Origin: Caldimonas thermodepolymerans
GTDB taxonomy: Bacteria > Pseudomonadota > Gammaproteobacteria > Burkholderiales > Burkholderiaceae_C
NCBI RefSeq assembly: GCF_015476235.1
Contig: NZ_CP064338.1
Location: forward strand, 372,001 to 436,000
DNA: 64,000 nucleotides
Reading direction: 5' to 3'
Of this stretch, positions 16,389-27,485 are shown one piece after another. Position numbers and translations under genes: made by a program. Position 1 is the first letter of the stretch; each line of letters opens with the position of its first letter. The notes beneath the pieces are model-generated. The model worked only from the letters and a program-made list of their open reading frames with translations, searched no databases and had not been told where the DNA came from.

Positions 16389-16485
16389 CACGGCGCTGCT
16401 CCTTTTATGGGTGGATTGAAAAATTGGCCGGGCCGACCCTCCCGGGGCAAACGTCGTGCCCGGCCGCGAGGGGAACCGGAAGCGG

Positions 16486-16650
16486 TCAGCGCCGGTTGAT
16501 CAGTCCCAGCAGGAACGAGATCACCGTCAATGCGACGAAGACGAAGAACAGGATCTTCGCGATGCCGGCGGCGCCGGCGGCGATGCCCCCGAAGCCGAAC
16601 AGGGCCGCCACCAGGGCGATGACGAAGAACACGGCAGCGTAGTAAAGCAT
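16486..16650 (-). CDS. DUF1328 (YtjA-like) small membrane protein
   Basis: 54 aa with two hydrophobic helices: [20 protein letters not shown], then the glycine/alanine turn [12 protein letters not shown], then a second helix ending LLGLINRR. The whole sequence matches the DUF1328 pattern. Function is unknown; these proteins are commonly induced by osmotic or general stress. A GGAGGAG ribosome-binding site precedes the ATG at 16650. It lies 97 bp upstream of the entericidin gene on the same strand. Confidence 0.9.
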   Translation of the reverse strand: MLYYAAVFFVIALVAALFGFGGIAAGAAGIAKILFFVFVALTVISFLLGLINRR

Positions 16651-16811
16651 GGTGGGTCTCCTCCGGGGCAGCTGCCGTGGCGGCCGCCCGATCAGTGATG
16701 GAACGAGGTGGGTGTGTCCGTATGAACCATGCTAGGCGGGCAAGACCCTGCGCGCTGTAGGCTTGCTCGGTGCCCTGGCGTCAGACGCCGCTTACACCTG
16801 AGGGCATGGCC

Positions 16812-18314
16812 ATGGATTCCGCTTCGTCTTCCCCGACGTCCCGCTGGCAGGCCCTGGTCGCGCGCCTGAAGGCCGCGCGTCGCGAGGTCGAGGTCGCCGC
16901 TGCCCGCTCGGGCCAGGTGCCGGCGACGCTGCTGCGCCGCTTCGCGGTGCTGCGGCTGGCCGTGCCGATCACCCTGCTGCTGGGCGGTGCGCTGCTGTGG
17001 TTCAGCGAGCAGGGCTACCAGCGCCTGGAGCGCGTCTACGCCGACGTCCGGCAGGCGCGCACCTTCACGGAGGAGCTCAACAACCTGTCCTTCGTGGCCG
17101 CGCGCGTCGACGCCACCCGGGCCGAATACCTGCTTGGCCACACGCCCGAGAGCCTGCACCGCCATCGCGCCACCTTGCGCGAGGTGGTGGCGGCGCGCAG
17201 CCGGCTGGCCGCCGCGATGGCCGACGGCGCCGGCGCGCCCGGCGAGATGGCGGTGGTGTGGCGCTACATCGATGCCGAGGACGCCACGCTGCGGCGGCTC
17301 GACGCCCTGCCGGGCGGTGTCCCGACCGAGGAGGTCGATCGCCTGATGCAGCCGAACCCGGTCTCCGACGGGGCGCTGCGCGAGGCGCTGGGCCGGCTGG
17401 TCGGACGCGAGCGCGAACGCCTCGAGCGCGCCGAGCTGGCGGCCGCGGTCGAGGTGCAGCGGCAGCGCTGGTGGTCGCTGATCGCGATCGCGGCGGCGGT
17501 GCTGCTGCTGATCCTGCTGTTCCAGACCTACCGCACCGAGTTGGACGCGGAGCAGCGCATGGCGCAGCGCCTGCAGCAGGAGCGTGACCGGCTGGAACGC
17601 GCGGTGCGGCGGCGCACGCGCGAGCTGTCCGAGCTGGCCACGCACCTGCAGCACCTGGCCGAGGCGGAGAAGAGCCGCCTGGCGCGCGAGCTGCACGACG
17701 AGCTGGGCGCGATCCTGACGGCCAGCAAGATGGACGTCGGGATGCTGCTGCGCCGCGGGCTGGAGCCGCGCGAGACGGCGCTCGCGACGCTGCAACGGCT
17801 GCAGGAGATGCTCGAGCGCGGCGTGCAGGTCAAGCGCCGCGTGATCGAGGGGCTGGTGCCGACGACGCTGCGCAACCTGGGGCTGGCCGCGGCGCTCGAG
17901 GCGCTGGCCGAGGAGGTCGAGGCCAGCAGCGGCCTGGTGATCGAACGCCGCATCCCCGAAGAGCTGCCGCTCGACGACGAGCGCGGCATCGCGGCCTACC
18001 GCATCGTGCAGGAGGCGCTGACCAACGTGCAGAAGCATGCGCAGGCCACGCGGGTCGAGCTGGACGTGGCGCTCGGCGGCGAGGTGCTGCGCTTGCGCGT
18101 GCGCGACGACGGCGTGGGCATCGGCAGCAGCACGCGCTCCGAGCGCAGCCGGCTCAAAAGCCACGGCCTGCGCGGCATGAAGCACCGCGTCGATGCCTTC
18201 CACGGCCGCTTCGACCTGCGCACCGCGCCGCAGGGCGGCACCGAACTGCTCGTGGAGCTGCCACTGCACGACGTGGGCGACGACGAGGGCGAGGCGGTCG
18301 ACGATCCCGCCTGA
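16812..18314 (+). CDS. NarL-family sensor histidine kinase (HisKA_3)
   Basis: 500 aa. Two membrane helices (about residues 46-63 and 221-241) enclose a helical periplasmic sensor part of about 155 residues with no recognised ligand motif. A coiled-coil stretch leads to the HisKA_3 dimerisation box with the phospho-acceptor His in RELHDELGAILTASKMD, then a HATPase_c domain (AAYRIVQEALTNVQKHA, RDDGVGIG, HGLRGMKHRV). The ATG at 16812 was chosen because GAGGG lies 8 bases before it; the ATG at 16806 is too close to it. The probable target is the NarL-type regulator at 15436-16074, encoded on the opposite strand. Confidence 0.9.
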   Translation: MDSASSSPTSRWQALVARLKAARREVEVAAARSGQVPATLLRRFAVLRLAVPITLLLGGALLWFSEQGYQRLERVYADVRQARTFTEELNNLSFVAARVDATRAEYLLGHTPESLHRHRATLREVVAARSRLAAAMADGAGAPGEMAVVWRYIDAEDATLRRLDALPGGVPTEEVDRLMQPNPVSDGALREALGRLVGRERERLERAELAAAVEVQRQRWWSLIAIAAAVLLLILLFQTYRTELDAEQRMAQRLQQERDRLERAVRRRTRELSELATHLQHLAEAEKSRLARELHDELGAILTASKMDVGMLLRRGLEPRETALATLQRLQEMLERGVQVKRRVIEGLVPTTLRNLGLAAALEALAEEVEASSGLVIERRIPEELPLDDERGIAAYRIVQEALTNVQKHAQATRVELDVALGGEVLRLRVRDDGVGIGSSTRSERSRLKSHGLRGMKHRVDAFHGRFDLRTAPQGGTELLVELPLHDVGDDEGEAVDDPA

Positions 18315-18321
18315 GCGCGCC

Positions 18322-19521
18322 TCAGCGCCGGCCGAACATCATCTGCCGCGCCAGCATCGACTTGGCCGGCCCGAGCGCCTGCAGCGCCGCCAGCCCCAGC
18401 CCGCGCGCCGCGGCCAGCCCGGGCAGCTGCCAGGTGAAGCTGCGCGCGAGGAAATCGGTGGTCGCGATGGTGGCCCAGCGGTCCGGCGCGCGCCGGCGTT
18501 CCATGCGGCGCAGCGCCGCGTCGATGCCGCTGCCTTGCGCCAGCAGCCGCACCAGCTCGAAGGCATCGCGCAGGCCGAGGTTCAGGCCCTGGCCGGCCAC
18601 CGGGTGCAGCGTCTGCGCCGCGTTGCCGATGCGCACCGTGCGGCCGCGCACCAGCGTGGCCTCGGCGTTGAGCCCGAGCGCGAAGGCCTTCAGCGGCGAG
18701 ATGCCGGTGATGCGGCCGATGCTCGGGTGGAACACGTGGTTGAGCACCGCGATGCGCTGGCGGTCGTCGAGCTCGCGCACCGGGTCGTCGTCGCTCGGCA
18801 CGCACCACACCAGCGCCGCGCGCGGCCCCTGCGGGCCGTCGGGCAGCGGCAGCAGCGCGGCCGGCCCGTGCGAGGTGAAGCGCTCGAAGGCCGTGTCGGC
18901 GGGCAGGCCCTCGACATCCACCTGCCCGACCCAGGCGGTCTGGCGGTAGTCATGCGCGAGCGACTTGCGTGCCTGCTCGGCGAACACGCCGCCTTCGGCG
19001 ACCACCGCCAGGTCGTAGCGCTCGACGATGCCGGCGTCGATCTCCACCCCCTGCTCGAGCGGCTTGAGCGCCGCAACGCGTTGCCCGAAGTGCGTGGCCA
19101 GCCGCTGCGGCTCCCGTGCCGCGGTCTCCAGCCAGGCCTGCTGCAGCGGCGCGACCAGGCTGCCGTAGCTGAGCACCGCGCCGAGCAGCGGCACGCCCTC
19201 GTCGGCGGCGTCGATCAGCACCTCGGGCTCGCGCGGCAGCAGCAGGGTGGGCTGCTGCTGCGAGACGTGCACGCGGCGGATCGGGCGGGCGCTGGCGGCC
19301 GGCCAGCAGCCCAGGCGCTGCAGCAGCTGCACGCTGCCCAGGGACAGCGCGAGCGTGCGCGGGTCCCGGCCGATGTCGGCATCGACCGGGCGGGCGTCGA
19401 ACACGGCGACATGGGCGTCGGGCAGCTGCCGGCTGGCCAGCAGGGCCAGCGCGAGGCCGGCCGGACCGGCACCGACGACGGCCAGGCGCAGCGCGGAAGG
19501 GGTCGGATCGGTTCGGGTCAT
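18322..19521 (-). CDS. UbiH/UbiF/VisC/COQ6-family FAD-dependent hydroxylase
   Basis: 399 aa flavin monooxygenase. N-terminal FAD motif AVVGAGPAGLALALLA (from about residue 14), the DG/FAD second motif in GRTVRIGNAAQTLHPVAGQGLNLGLRD (around 310-335, split here for length) and the C-terminal tail FLARSF...RQMMFGRR are typical of aerobic ubiquinone-ring hydroxylases. Which ring position it hydroxylates cannot be told; in Burkholderiales a UbiH-family gene normally follows pepP, as here with one gene between. The ATG at 19521 is family-like; the frame is open further upstream, but that region lies within the diguanylate cyclase gene. Confidence 0.88.
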   Translation of the reverse strand: MTRTDPTPSALRLAVVGAGPAGLALALLASRQLPDAHVAVFDARPVDADIGRDPRTLALSLGSVQLLQRLGCWPAASARPIRRVHVSQQQPTLLLPREPEVLIDAADEGVPLLGAVLSYGSLVAPLQQAWLETAAREPQRLATHFGQRVAALKPLEQGVEIDAGIVERYDLAVVAEGGVFAEQARKSLAHDYRQTAWVGQVDVEGLPADTAFERFTSHGPAALLPLPDGPQGPRAALVWCVPSDDDPVRELDDRQRIAVLNHVFHPSIGRITGISPLKAFALGLNAEATLVRGRTVRIGNAAQTLHPVAGQGLNLGLRDAFELVRLLAQGSGIDAALRRMERRRAPDRWATIATTDFLARSFTWQLPGLAAARGLGLAALQALGPAKSMLARQMMFGRR

Positions 19522-19541
19522 GACGGAAGCAAGGATAGCGG

Positions 19542-21017
19542 TCAGCGCTGCTTGCGGCGGTCCCGGCGGGCGGTGGTGTAGTACGCCCGCTTGGCGTCGT
19601 ACATGCGCGAGTCGGCCTCGATCACGGTGGCCTCCAGCAGGTCGCCGCTGCGGCACACCGCCATGCCGATCGAGAAGCTCAGCGGCGCCCCGGGATAGAA
19701 CTGGTTGTTGATCTCCACCAGGCGCAGCACGTCCTCGATCACGGCCTGGCCGCCGGCCTCGTCGGTGCCGGGCAGCAGCAGCGCGAACTCGTCGCCGCCG
19801 ATGCGTGCCGCGCAGGCGTGGCGGTCCACCGCCTTGTTCAGCACCTCGCCGGCACGCCGCAGCAGCGCGTCGCCGGCGGCATGGCCGAGCTGGTCGTTGA
19901 CCGGCTTGAGCCCGTTGAGGTCCAGCACCACCACGGCCACCGGGAACGGCCCCTTGCGCTGCAGGCGCGTCAGCTCGTCGGTGTAGTACGAGCGGTTGCG
20001 CAGCTTGGTCAGCGCGTCGTGCTTGCCGAGGAACTCCAGGTAGGCCTCGGCCTGCTTGCGCGCGGTGATGTCGGTCAGCGAGATCAGCACCAGGTCCCAG
20101 GTCGCCTCGTGCCCGGGCAGCACCGAGAACTGCAGCAGCACGTGCACCGGCTGGCCGTCGAGGCGGTAATTGACGGTCTCGCGCTGCTGGAACAGCTTGT
20201 GGTTCCACAGCTCGACCAGCTGCTCGGCGAAATGGGCCTGCATCTCCTCGCGCAGCACGTCGTCCAGGCGCCTGAGCAGCGTGTGCTTGTCGGGCGCGCC
20301 GAACAGCGTCAGGGTCTGCTGGTTGACGTCGATGACGCGGATCTCCTGCATGCAGCGCAGCACGAACTCCGGATGCACGTCGATGAAGGTGCGGAAGTCC
20401 ATGATGCCCTGCTGCCGCACTTCCTCGAGCAGCTCGCGCACCGCGCTGAAGTCCTCGACCCACAGCGACACCGGCGAATGCTCGAACAGGCCGCGCGCGT
20501 ACTGCTCGGCGTGCATGGCCTCGCGCTCGGCCTGCCGGCGCGCGGTGATGTCCTCGATGGACAGCAGCAGCCGGCTCCAGTCCTCTTCATGGCCGGGCAG
20601 GATGGTCGCGTTGATCAGCAGGTCGAGCCGGCGGCCGTCCAGCGTGTAGTTGACCGTCTCGCTGCGAAAGCCGGCCCGGCCCTCCCACAGCGCGACCAGC
20701 TCCTCGACGTGGCGGTCGAACATGTCGTCGCGGAACACCCGGTCCAGGTTCGCGACCAAGTGCTCCAGGCTGTGGGCGCGGTACAGCTCCAGCGTGCGGC
20801 GGTTGACTTTCAGCACGCGCAGGCAGCGCGAGCATTCGGCGACCCGCTCCGGGTGCTCGCGCAGCCATGCGCGCAGGTTGGTGATGCCGTCGGCACGCCA
20901 GCGCGCGAACAGGCGCTTGAGCTCGCTGTAGTCCTCGAGCCAGAGCGACACCGGCGCGAGGTCGAACATGTCGGCGTACTCCTGCGCCGTGCCGACGAGG
21001 GCGGTGGAATCCGTCAA
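19542..21017 (-). CDS. Diguanylate cyclase with two tandem PAS-type sensor domains
   Basis: 491 aa, no membrane segment, so a cytoplasmic enzyme making cyclic di-GMP. Two homologous sensor modules follow each other: residues about 14-165 (starting LAPVSLWLEDYSELKRLF, ending SIEDITARRQAE) and about 176-325 (starting SPVSLWVEDFSAVRELL, ending SLTDITARKQAE). The GGDEF domain carries DLNGLKPVNDQLGHAAGD and an intact RIGGDEF at about 406-410. No RxxD inhibitory site is seen before it, so product inhibition may be absent. The start is TTG at 21017, one base after the pepP stop, with GGGAGG seven bases upstream; the first in-frame ATG would be at 20969. Confidence 0.9.
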   Translation of the reverse strand: MTDSTALVGTAQEYADMFDLAPVSLWLEDYSELKRLFARWRADGITNLRAWLREHPERVAECSRCLRVLKVNRRTLELYRAHSLEHLVANLDRVFRDDMFDRHVEELVALWEGRAGFRSETVNYTLDGRRLDLLINATILPGHEEDWSRLLLSIEDITARRQAEREAMHAEQYARGLFEHSPVSLWVEDFSAVRELLEEVRQQGIMDFRTFIDVHPEFVLRCMQEIRVIDVNQQTLTLFGAPDKHTLLRRLDDVLREEMQAHFAEQLVELWNHKLFQQRETVNYRLDGQPVHVLLQFSVLPGHEATWDLVLISLTDITARKQAEAYLEFLGKHDALTKLRNRSYYTDELTRLQRKGPFPVAVVVLDLNGLKPVNDQLGHAAGDALLRRAGEVLNKAVDRHACAARIGGDEFALLLPGTDEAGGQAVIEDVLRLVEINNQFYPGAPLSFSIGMAVCRSGDLLEATVIEADSRMYDAKRAYYTTARRDRRKQR

Positions 21018-21018
21018 T

Positions 21019-22410
21019 TCACGCCTCCCGCATCAGCGCTTCGATTTCTTCGGCGCGCACCGGCACGCCGCGCGTGATCAGCTCGCAGCCGCCGGGCGTG
21101 ACCACCGCATCGTCCTCGATGCGGATGCCGATGTTCCAGTAGCGCTCGGGCACGTCCTCGGCCGCTCGCACGTAGATGCCCGGCTCGATGGTCACCACCA
21201 TGCCCGGCTGCAGGATGCGCGAGGGCTTCTTCACGACGCGCCCGCCCAGGCCGTCGGGCTGCTCGACGGGAGGCTCGTCGTCCTGCTGGTAGCTGCCGAC
21301 GTCGTGCACGTCCATGCCCAGCCAGTGGCCGGTACCGTGCATGTAGAAGCGCCGGTAGGCGGCCGTCTCGATCACGTCGTCGACGCTGCCGTGGCGGTCG
21401 CGGTCGAGCAGGCCGGTGTCCAGCATGCCCTGCGCCAGCACGCGCACCGCCGCGTGGTGGGCGTCGCGCTGGCGCGCCCCGGGCCGGGTGGCGGCGACCG
21501 CGGCATCCTGCGCGGCCAGCACCAGGTCGTACAGCTCGCGCTGCGGGCCGGTGTAGCGCCCGTCGAGCGGGAAGGTGCGCGTGATGTCGCTCGCGTAGCC
21601 GTCCAGCTCGCAGCCGGCATCGATCAGGCACAGCTGGCCGGGGCGCAGTTCGGCGTTGCCGGCCGGGTAATGCAGGATGCAGGCGTTGGCGCCCGCGGCG
21701 ACGATGCTCGGGTAGGCCGGCGCCTGTGCGCCGTGGCGGCGGAACTCGTGCAGCAGTTCGGCCTCGAGGTGGTACTCGTACCAGGGACCCGCGTCCATGC
21801 CGCGCAGCCATCGCGCGCTGGCACGCATCGCGCGCACGTGGGCGGCGGCCGAGATCTCGGCGGCGCGCCGCATCGTCGCCAGCTCGTGTTCGTCCTTGAC
21901 CACGCGCATCTCGTCGAGCACGGCGCACAGGTCGCGCATCGCGCGCGGCGCCTCCTGCCCCTGGCGCTCGCGTGCCCGCACCGCGGCCAGCCAGCCTTCG
22001 ACGCGCTGCTCCAGTCCCTCGTGCACGCCGAAGGGGAACCACACCGCGCGCCGGTTGGCCATGAGCTGCGGCAGGTACTCGTCGAGCAGCTCCACCGGAA
22101 AGGCTTCGTCGACGCCCAGCGCGCCGGGGGCGGCCTCGGGCCCGAGGCGCAGGCCGTCCCAGGTCTCGCGCTCCAGGTCCTTGGGCCGGCAGAACAGGGT
22201 GCTGCGCCCGCCCTCGTCGATCACCAGCCAGCTCTCGGGCTCGCCGAAACCGCTCAGGTAGAAGAAGTAGCTGTCGTGGCGGTACGGGTGGTGGGTGTCG
22301 CGGTTGCGCACGCGTTCCGGCGCGGTCGGTACCAGGGCGATGCCGCCACCTTGCTCGCGCATCGCCTCGGCCACGCGCAGGCGACGCGTCAGGTAGATCG
22401 TTCGGTCCAT
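21019..22410 (-). CDS. pepP: Xaa-Pro aminopeptidase (aminopeptidase P)
   Basis: 463 aa M24 metallopeptidase that removes N-terminal residues before proline. The N-terminal creatinase-like domain (HHPYRHDSYFFYLSGFGEPE) precedes the pita-bread catalytic domain with the di-manganese ligands: Asp in CLIDAGCELDGYASDITRT (two Asp), His in YMHGTGHWLGMDVHDVG, Glu in VTIEPGIYV and Glu in IGIRIEDDAVV. The ATG at 22410 gives the family-like N terminus MDRTIYLTRR. It is the first gene of a pepP-GGDEF-ubiH transcription unit; a terminator separates it from the genes upstream. Confidence 0.95.
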   Translation of the reverse strand: MDRTIYLTRRLRVAEAMREQGGGIALVPTAPERVRNRDTHHPYRHDSYFFYLSGFGEPESWLVIDEGGRSTLFCRPKDLERETWDGLRLGPEAAPGALGVDEAFPVELLDEYLPQLMANRRAVWFPFGVHEGLEQRVEGWLAAVRARERQGQEAPRAMRDLCAVLDEMRVVKDEHELATMRRAAEISAAAHVRAMRASARWLRGMDAGPWYEYHLEAELLHEFRRHGAQAPAYPSIVAAGANACILHYPAGNAELRPGQLCLIDAGCELDGYASDITRTFPLDGRYTGPQRELYDLVLAAQDAAVAATRPGARQRDAHHAAVRVLAQGMLDTGLLDRDRHGSVDDVIETAAYRRFYMHGTGHWLGMDVHDVGSYQQDDEPPVEQPDGLGGRVVKKPSRILQPGMVVTIEPGIYVRAAEDVPERYWNIGIRIEDDAVVTPGGCELITRGVPVRAEEIEALMREA

Positions 22411-22535
22411 GAATGTCGGAGTCCCGTCTTGCCCGCAGTCTAGCGGCACGCCTGGAAGTCGGCCTTGCAGCGCCGCAAGGGCAGGCGAACCGTGGGCGCA
22501 TCGCCCGTCCCGGGGCACCGTCCCGGCCGGGCATG

Positions 22536-22557
22536 AAAAAGCCCGGCGGCTCCGGGC
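22536..22557 (-). terminator. Rho-independent terminator after the membrane protein gene
   Basis: On the minus strand GCCCGG (22557-22552), loop AGCCG, CCGGGC (22546-22541), then five T. It closes the murU unit 21 bp downstream of the stop of the preceding gene. Confidence 0.75.
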
Positions 22558-22577
22558 GGTCGGTGGGTCGGGCGGCG

Positions 22578-23273
22578 TCAGTGGCCGTCGGCGGTCTGCG
22601 CGCGCTGCTGGCGCAGTTCCAGCAGGCGCTTGCGCAGCTCCTTCTCGGTCGGGTCCAGCGGCGGCGCGGCCTTGCGGGCGCGCTTGCGCTCGTTGGCCAC
22701 GCGCTGGCGCAGGTCCTGGACCTGCTGCATCTGCAGCCGGATGAAGTTGGCCACGTTCTCGACCTTGCCCAGGCTGCCCGGCACCGCGGTGCGCGGCAGC
22801 CGCACGGCGCTGCCGTCGTCCAGCTGCAGGGTCAGGTAGCAGACGCCGCAGGGGCCGAAGAGCGGCTTTTCGGTCACGTGCACCTCGCTCAGCCGCGAGA
22901 TCGGCACGCGCCGCGCCGAGCGGCGCCAGCCGCGCCGCCAGGTGACGAACTTCACGCTGGCGGCGACCCGCTCCCAGGTCCACAGGTCCCAGCCCAGCGC
23001 GGCTGCCCACGCCAGCACGGCCGGCAGCCACAGCCAGCCCGGCCCGAAGGCCGCGGCGGCGCAGGCGCAGGCACCGGCGGCCAGCAGGGCCAGCCACACC
23101 GGGATCAGCTGGCGCTCGCCGGGCGTCCACAGCGCACGCTCGTAGACGAAGGAGTCGATGTGTTCGCCGGACAGCGGCGCGGCCGCCAGCAGCACGGCCC
23201 GGACGATGCGCACCACCAGCTGCTCGAGCAGCACGGCGGCAGCGATGCAGGCAAGCAGGGCAAGCAGGCTCAT
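22578..23273 (-). CDS. Membrane protein of unknown function
   Basis: 231 aa, not recognised as a named family. An N-terminal helix ([21 protein letters not shown]), a second hydrophobic hairpin (about residues 55-95, rich in Ala, Trp and Leu) and a cytoplasmic part of about 130 residues are visible. The cytoplasmic part begins with a PH-like or barrel-like stretch (SRLSEVHVTEKPLFGPCGVCY, LDDGSAVRLPR) and ends in a charged coiled coil (RLQMQQVQDLRQRVANERK...). It overlaps the murU stop by 4 bp and so is translated together with MurU. A role near the cell envelope is only a guess from that partner. Confidence 0.7.
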   Translation of the reverse strand: MSLLALLACIAAAVLLEQLVVRIVRAVLLAAAPLSGEHIDSFVYERALWTPGERQLIPVWLALLAAGACACAAAAFGPGWLWLPAVLAWAAALGWDLWTWERVAASVKFVTWRRGWRRSARRVPISRLSEVHVTEKPLFGPCGVCYLTLQLDDGSAVRLPRTAVPGSLGKVENVANFIRLQMQQVQDLRQRVANERKRARKAAPPLDPTEKELRKRLLELRQQRAQTADGH

Positions 23274-24019
23274 CGGGTTTCCTCCGGGGGGAGAGGCTCG
23301 GGAGCACGCGCGGCCAGGGCCGCGTTCAGGGCGTCCAGCTGGGCCGGCGTGCCGACATTTTCCCAGCGTCCCTCATGGCGTTCGACGCGGATGCGGCGCG
23401 CGCGCATCGCGTCGCGCAGCAGCGGGCCGAGCGGGGCGCGGGTGCCGGGCGCGATGCCGGCGCACAGGTCGGCGCGCATCAGCGCGAGGTTGCTGTAGGT
23501 CCAGCGCCGGCCGTCCGGGCCGGGGCCGTCGGCCAGGCCGAAGCCGTCGGCGTCGATGCCGAAATCGCCCGCCGGGTGGAAGGGCGGGTTGGGCACCAGC
23601 CACAGCCGCGCCAGCTCGTCGCCGGCGGCAAAGCGCCGCGCGATCTGCGCATCGAAGCGGAACTCGGGCGCGTGGATGTCGCCCGAGACCACCCAGAAGC
23701 ACTCGCCCAGCCAGGGCAGGGCCTTGGCGATGCCGCCGGCGGTCTCCAGGGCCTGGCCGTGGTCGCGGCCTTCCATCGAGTAGTGCAGCTTCAGCCCCCA
23801 GCGCGAGCCGTCGCCCAGCGCGGCCGGGATCTGCTCCTCCAGCCAGGCGGTGTTGACGACCACCTCGCGCACGCCGTCGCGCGCCAGCGCCTCCAGGTGC
23901 CAGACGATCAGCGGCTTGCCGCCTACCGGCAGCAGCGGCTTGGGCGTCCGGTCGGTCAGCGGGCGCATGCGTTCGCCGCGACCGGCGGCCAGGACGATGG
24001 CCTTGAGGTTGTTCGCCAT
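23270..24019 (-). CDS. murU: Nucleotidyltransferase, MurU-type (MurNAc-1-phosphate uridylyltransferase)
   Basis: 249 aa sugar-1-phosphate nucleotidyltransferase. The signature [30 protein letters not shown], here spread over residues 7-36, binds the nucleotide; [11 protein letters not shown] supplies the metal-binding Asp. The short length without a C-terminal hexapeptide domain is characteristic of MurU, which converts MurNAc-1-phosphate to UDP-MurNAc in the peptidoglycan recycling bypass that by-passes fosfomycin-sensitive MurA. MurU normally follows the kinase gene amgK, but here the upstream neighbour is divergent tkt and no amgK is present in the window. Confidence 0.85.
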   Translation of the reverse strand: MANNLKAIVLAAGRGERMRPLTDRTPKPLLPVGGKPLIVWHLEALARDGVREVVVNTAWLEEQIPAALGDGSRWGLKLHYSMEGRDHGQALETAGGIAKALPWLGECFWVVSGDIHAPEFRFDAQIARRFAAGDELARLWLVPNPPFHPAGDFGIDADGFGLADGPGPDGRRWTYSNLALMRADLCAGIAPGTRAPLGPLLRDAMRARRIRVERHEGRWENVGTPAQLDALNAALAARAPEPLPPEETR

Positions 24020-24182
24020 GGAGCGTGGTGGTTGCGGGTTCCTGTCGGGGCCGGGCGGTTGCCCAACCCCCGCGGCCGATTATCGGCGCGCCTTTACAAT
24101 CCGGGTTTCCTCTCAACCCCTATACACCCCTGTTCAACCGGCTCGAACGAGACATTTTTTGGGGGTGCCAGACAGGTTTCGC

Positions 24183-26195
<2,013 letters not shown>

Positions 26196-26233
26196 TCGCA
26201 AGCGGTTTCATCGTTTCTCATCTACAGGAGTGA

Positions 26234-27241
<1,008 letters not shown>

Positions 27242-27263
27242 CTCCAGCGTGCTTCCGGCATGC

Positions 27264-27296
27264 AAGGCGCCGCTGCTGCCAGCGGCGCTTTTTTTT
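27264..27296 (+). terminator. Strong Rho-independent terminator after gap
   Basis: GCGCCGCTG (27267-27275) and CAGCGGCGC (27280-27288) form a 9-bp stem with loop CTGC, extended by A-T and G-T pairs, followed by eight T (27289-27296). Confidence 0.93.
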
Positions 27297-27485
27297 GTTC
27301 GAGGCCCGTGCGGCCCAGGCGGCCTGCAAACCAGGCCACGCCCGGGCGGTTTTTGTGCGGCCCGGCGCGCACGGGGCCTGCCGTTTGCTGCACCATGCGC
27401 AGCGGGGCCGGCCGAGGCTCCCGCAGGCGTCGCGTTGGTATCCGTGCGCAACGAGGCGACGGGTCGGACGCGCACGGTCCCGATA

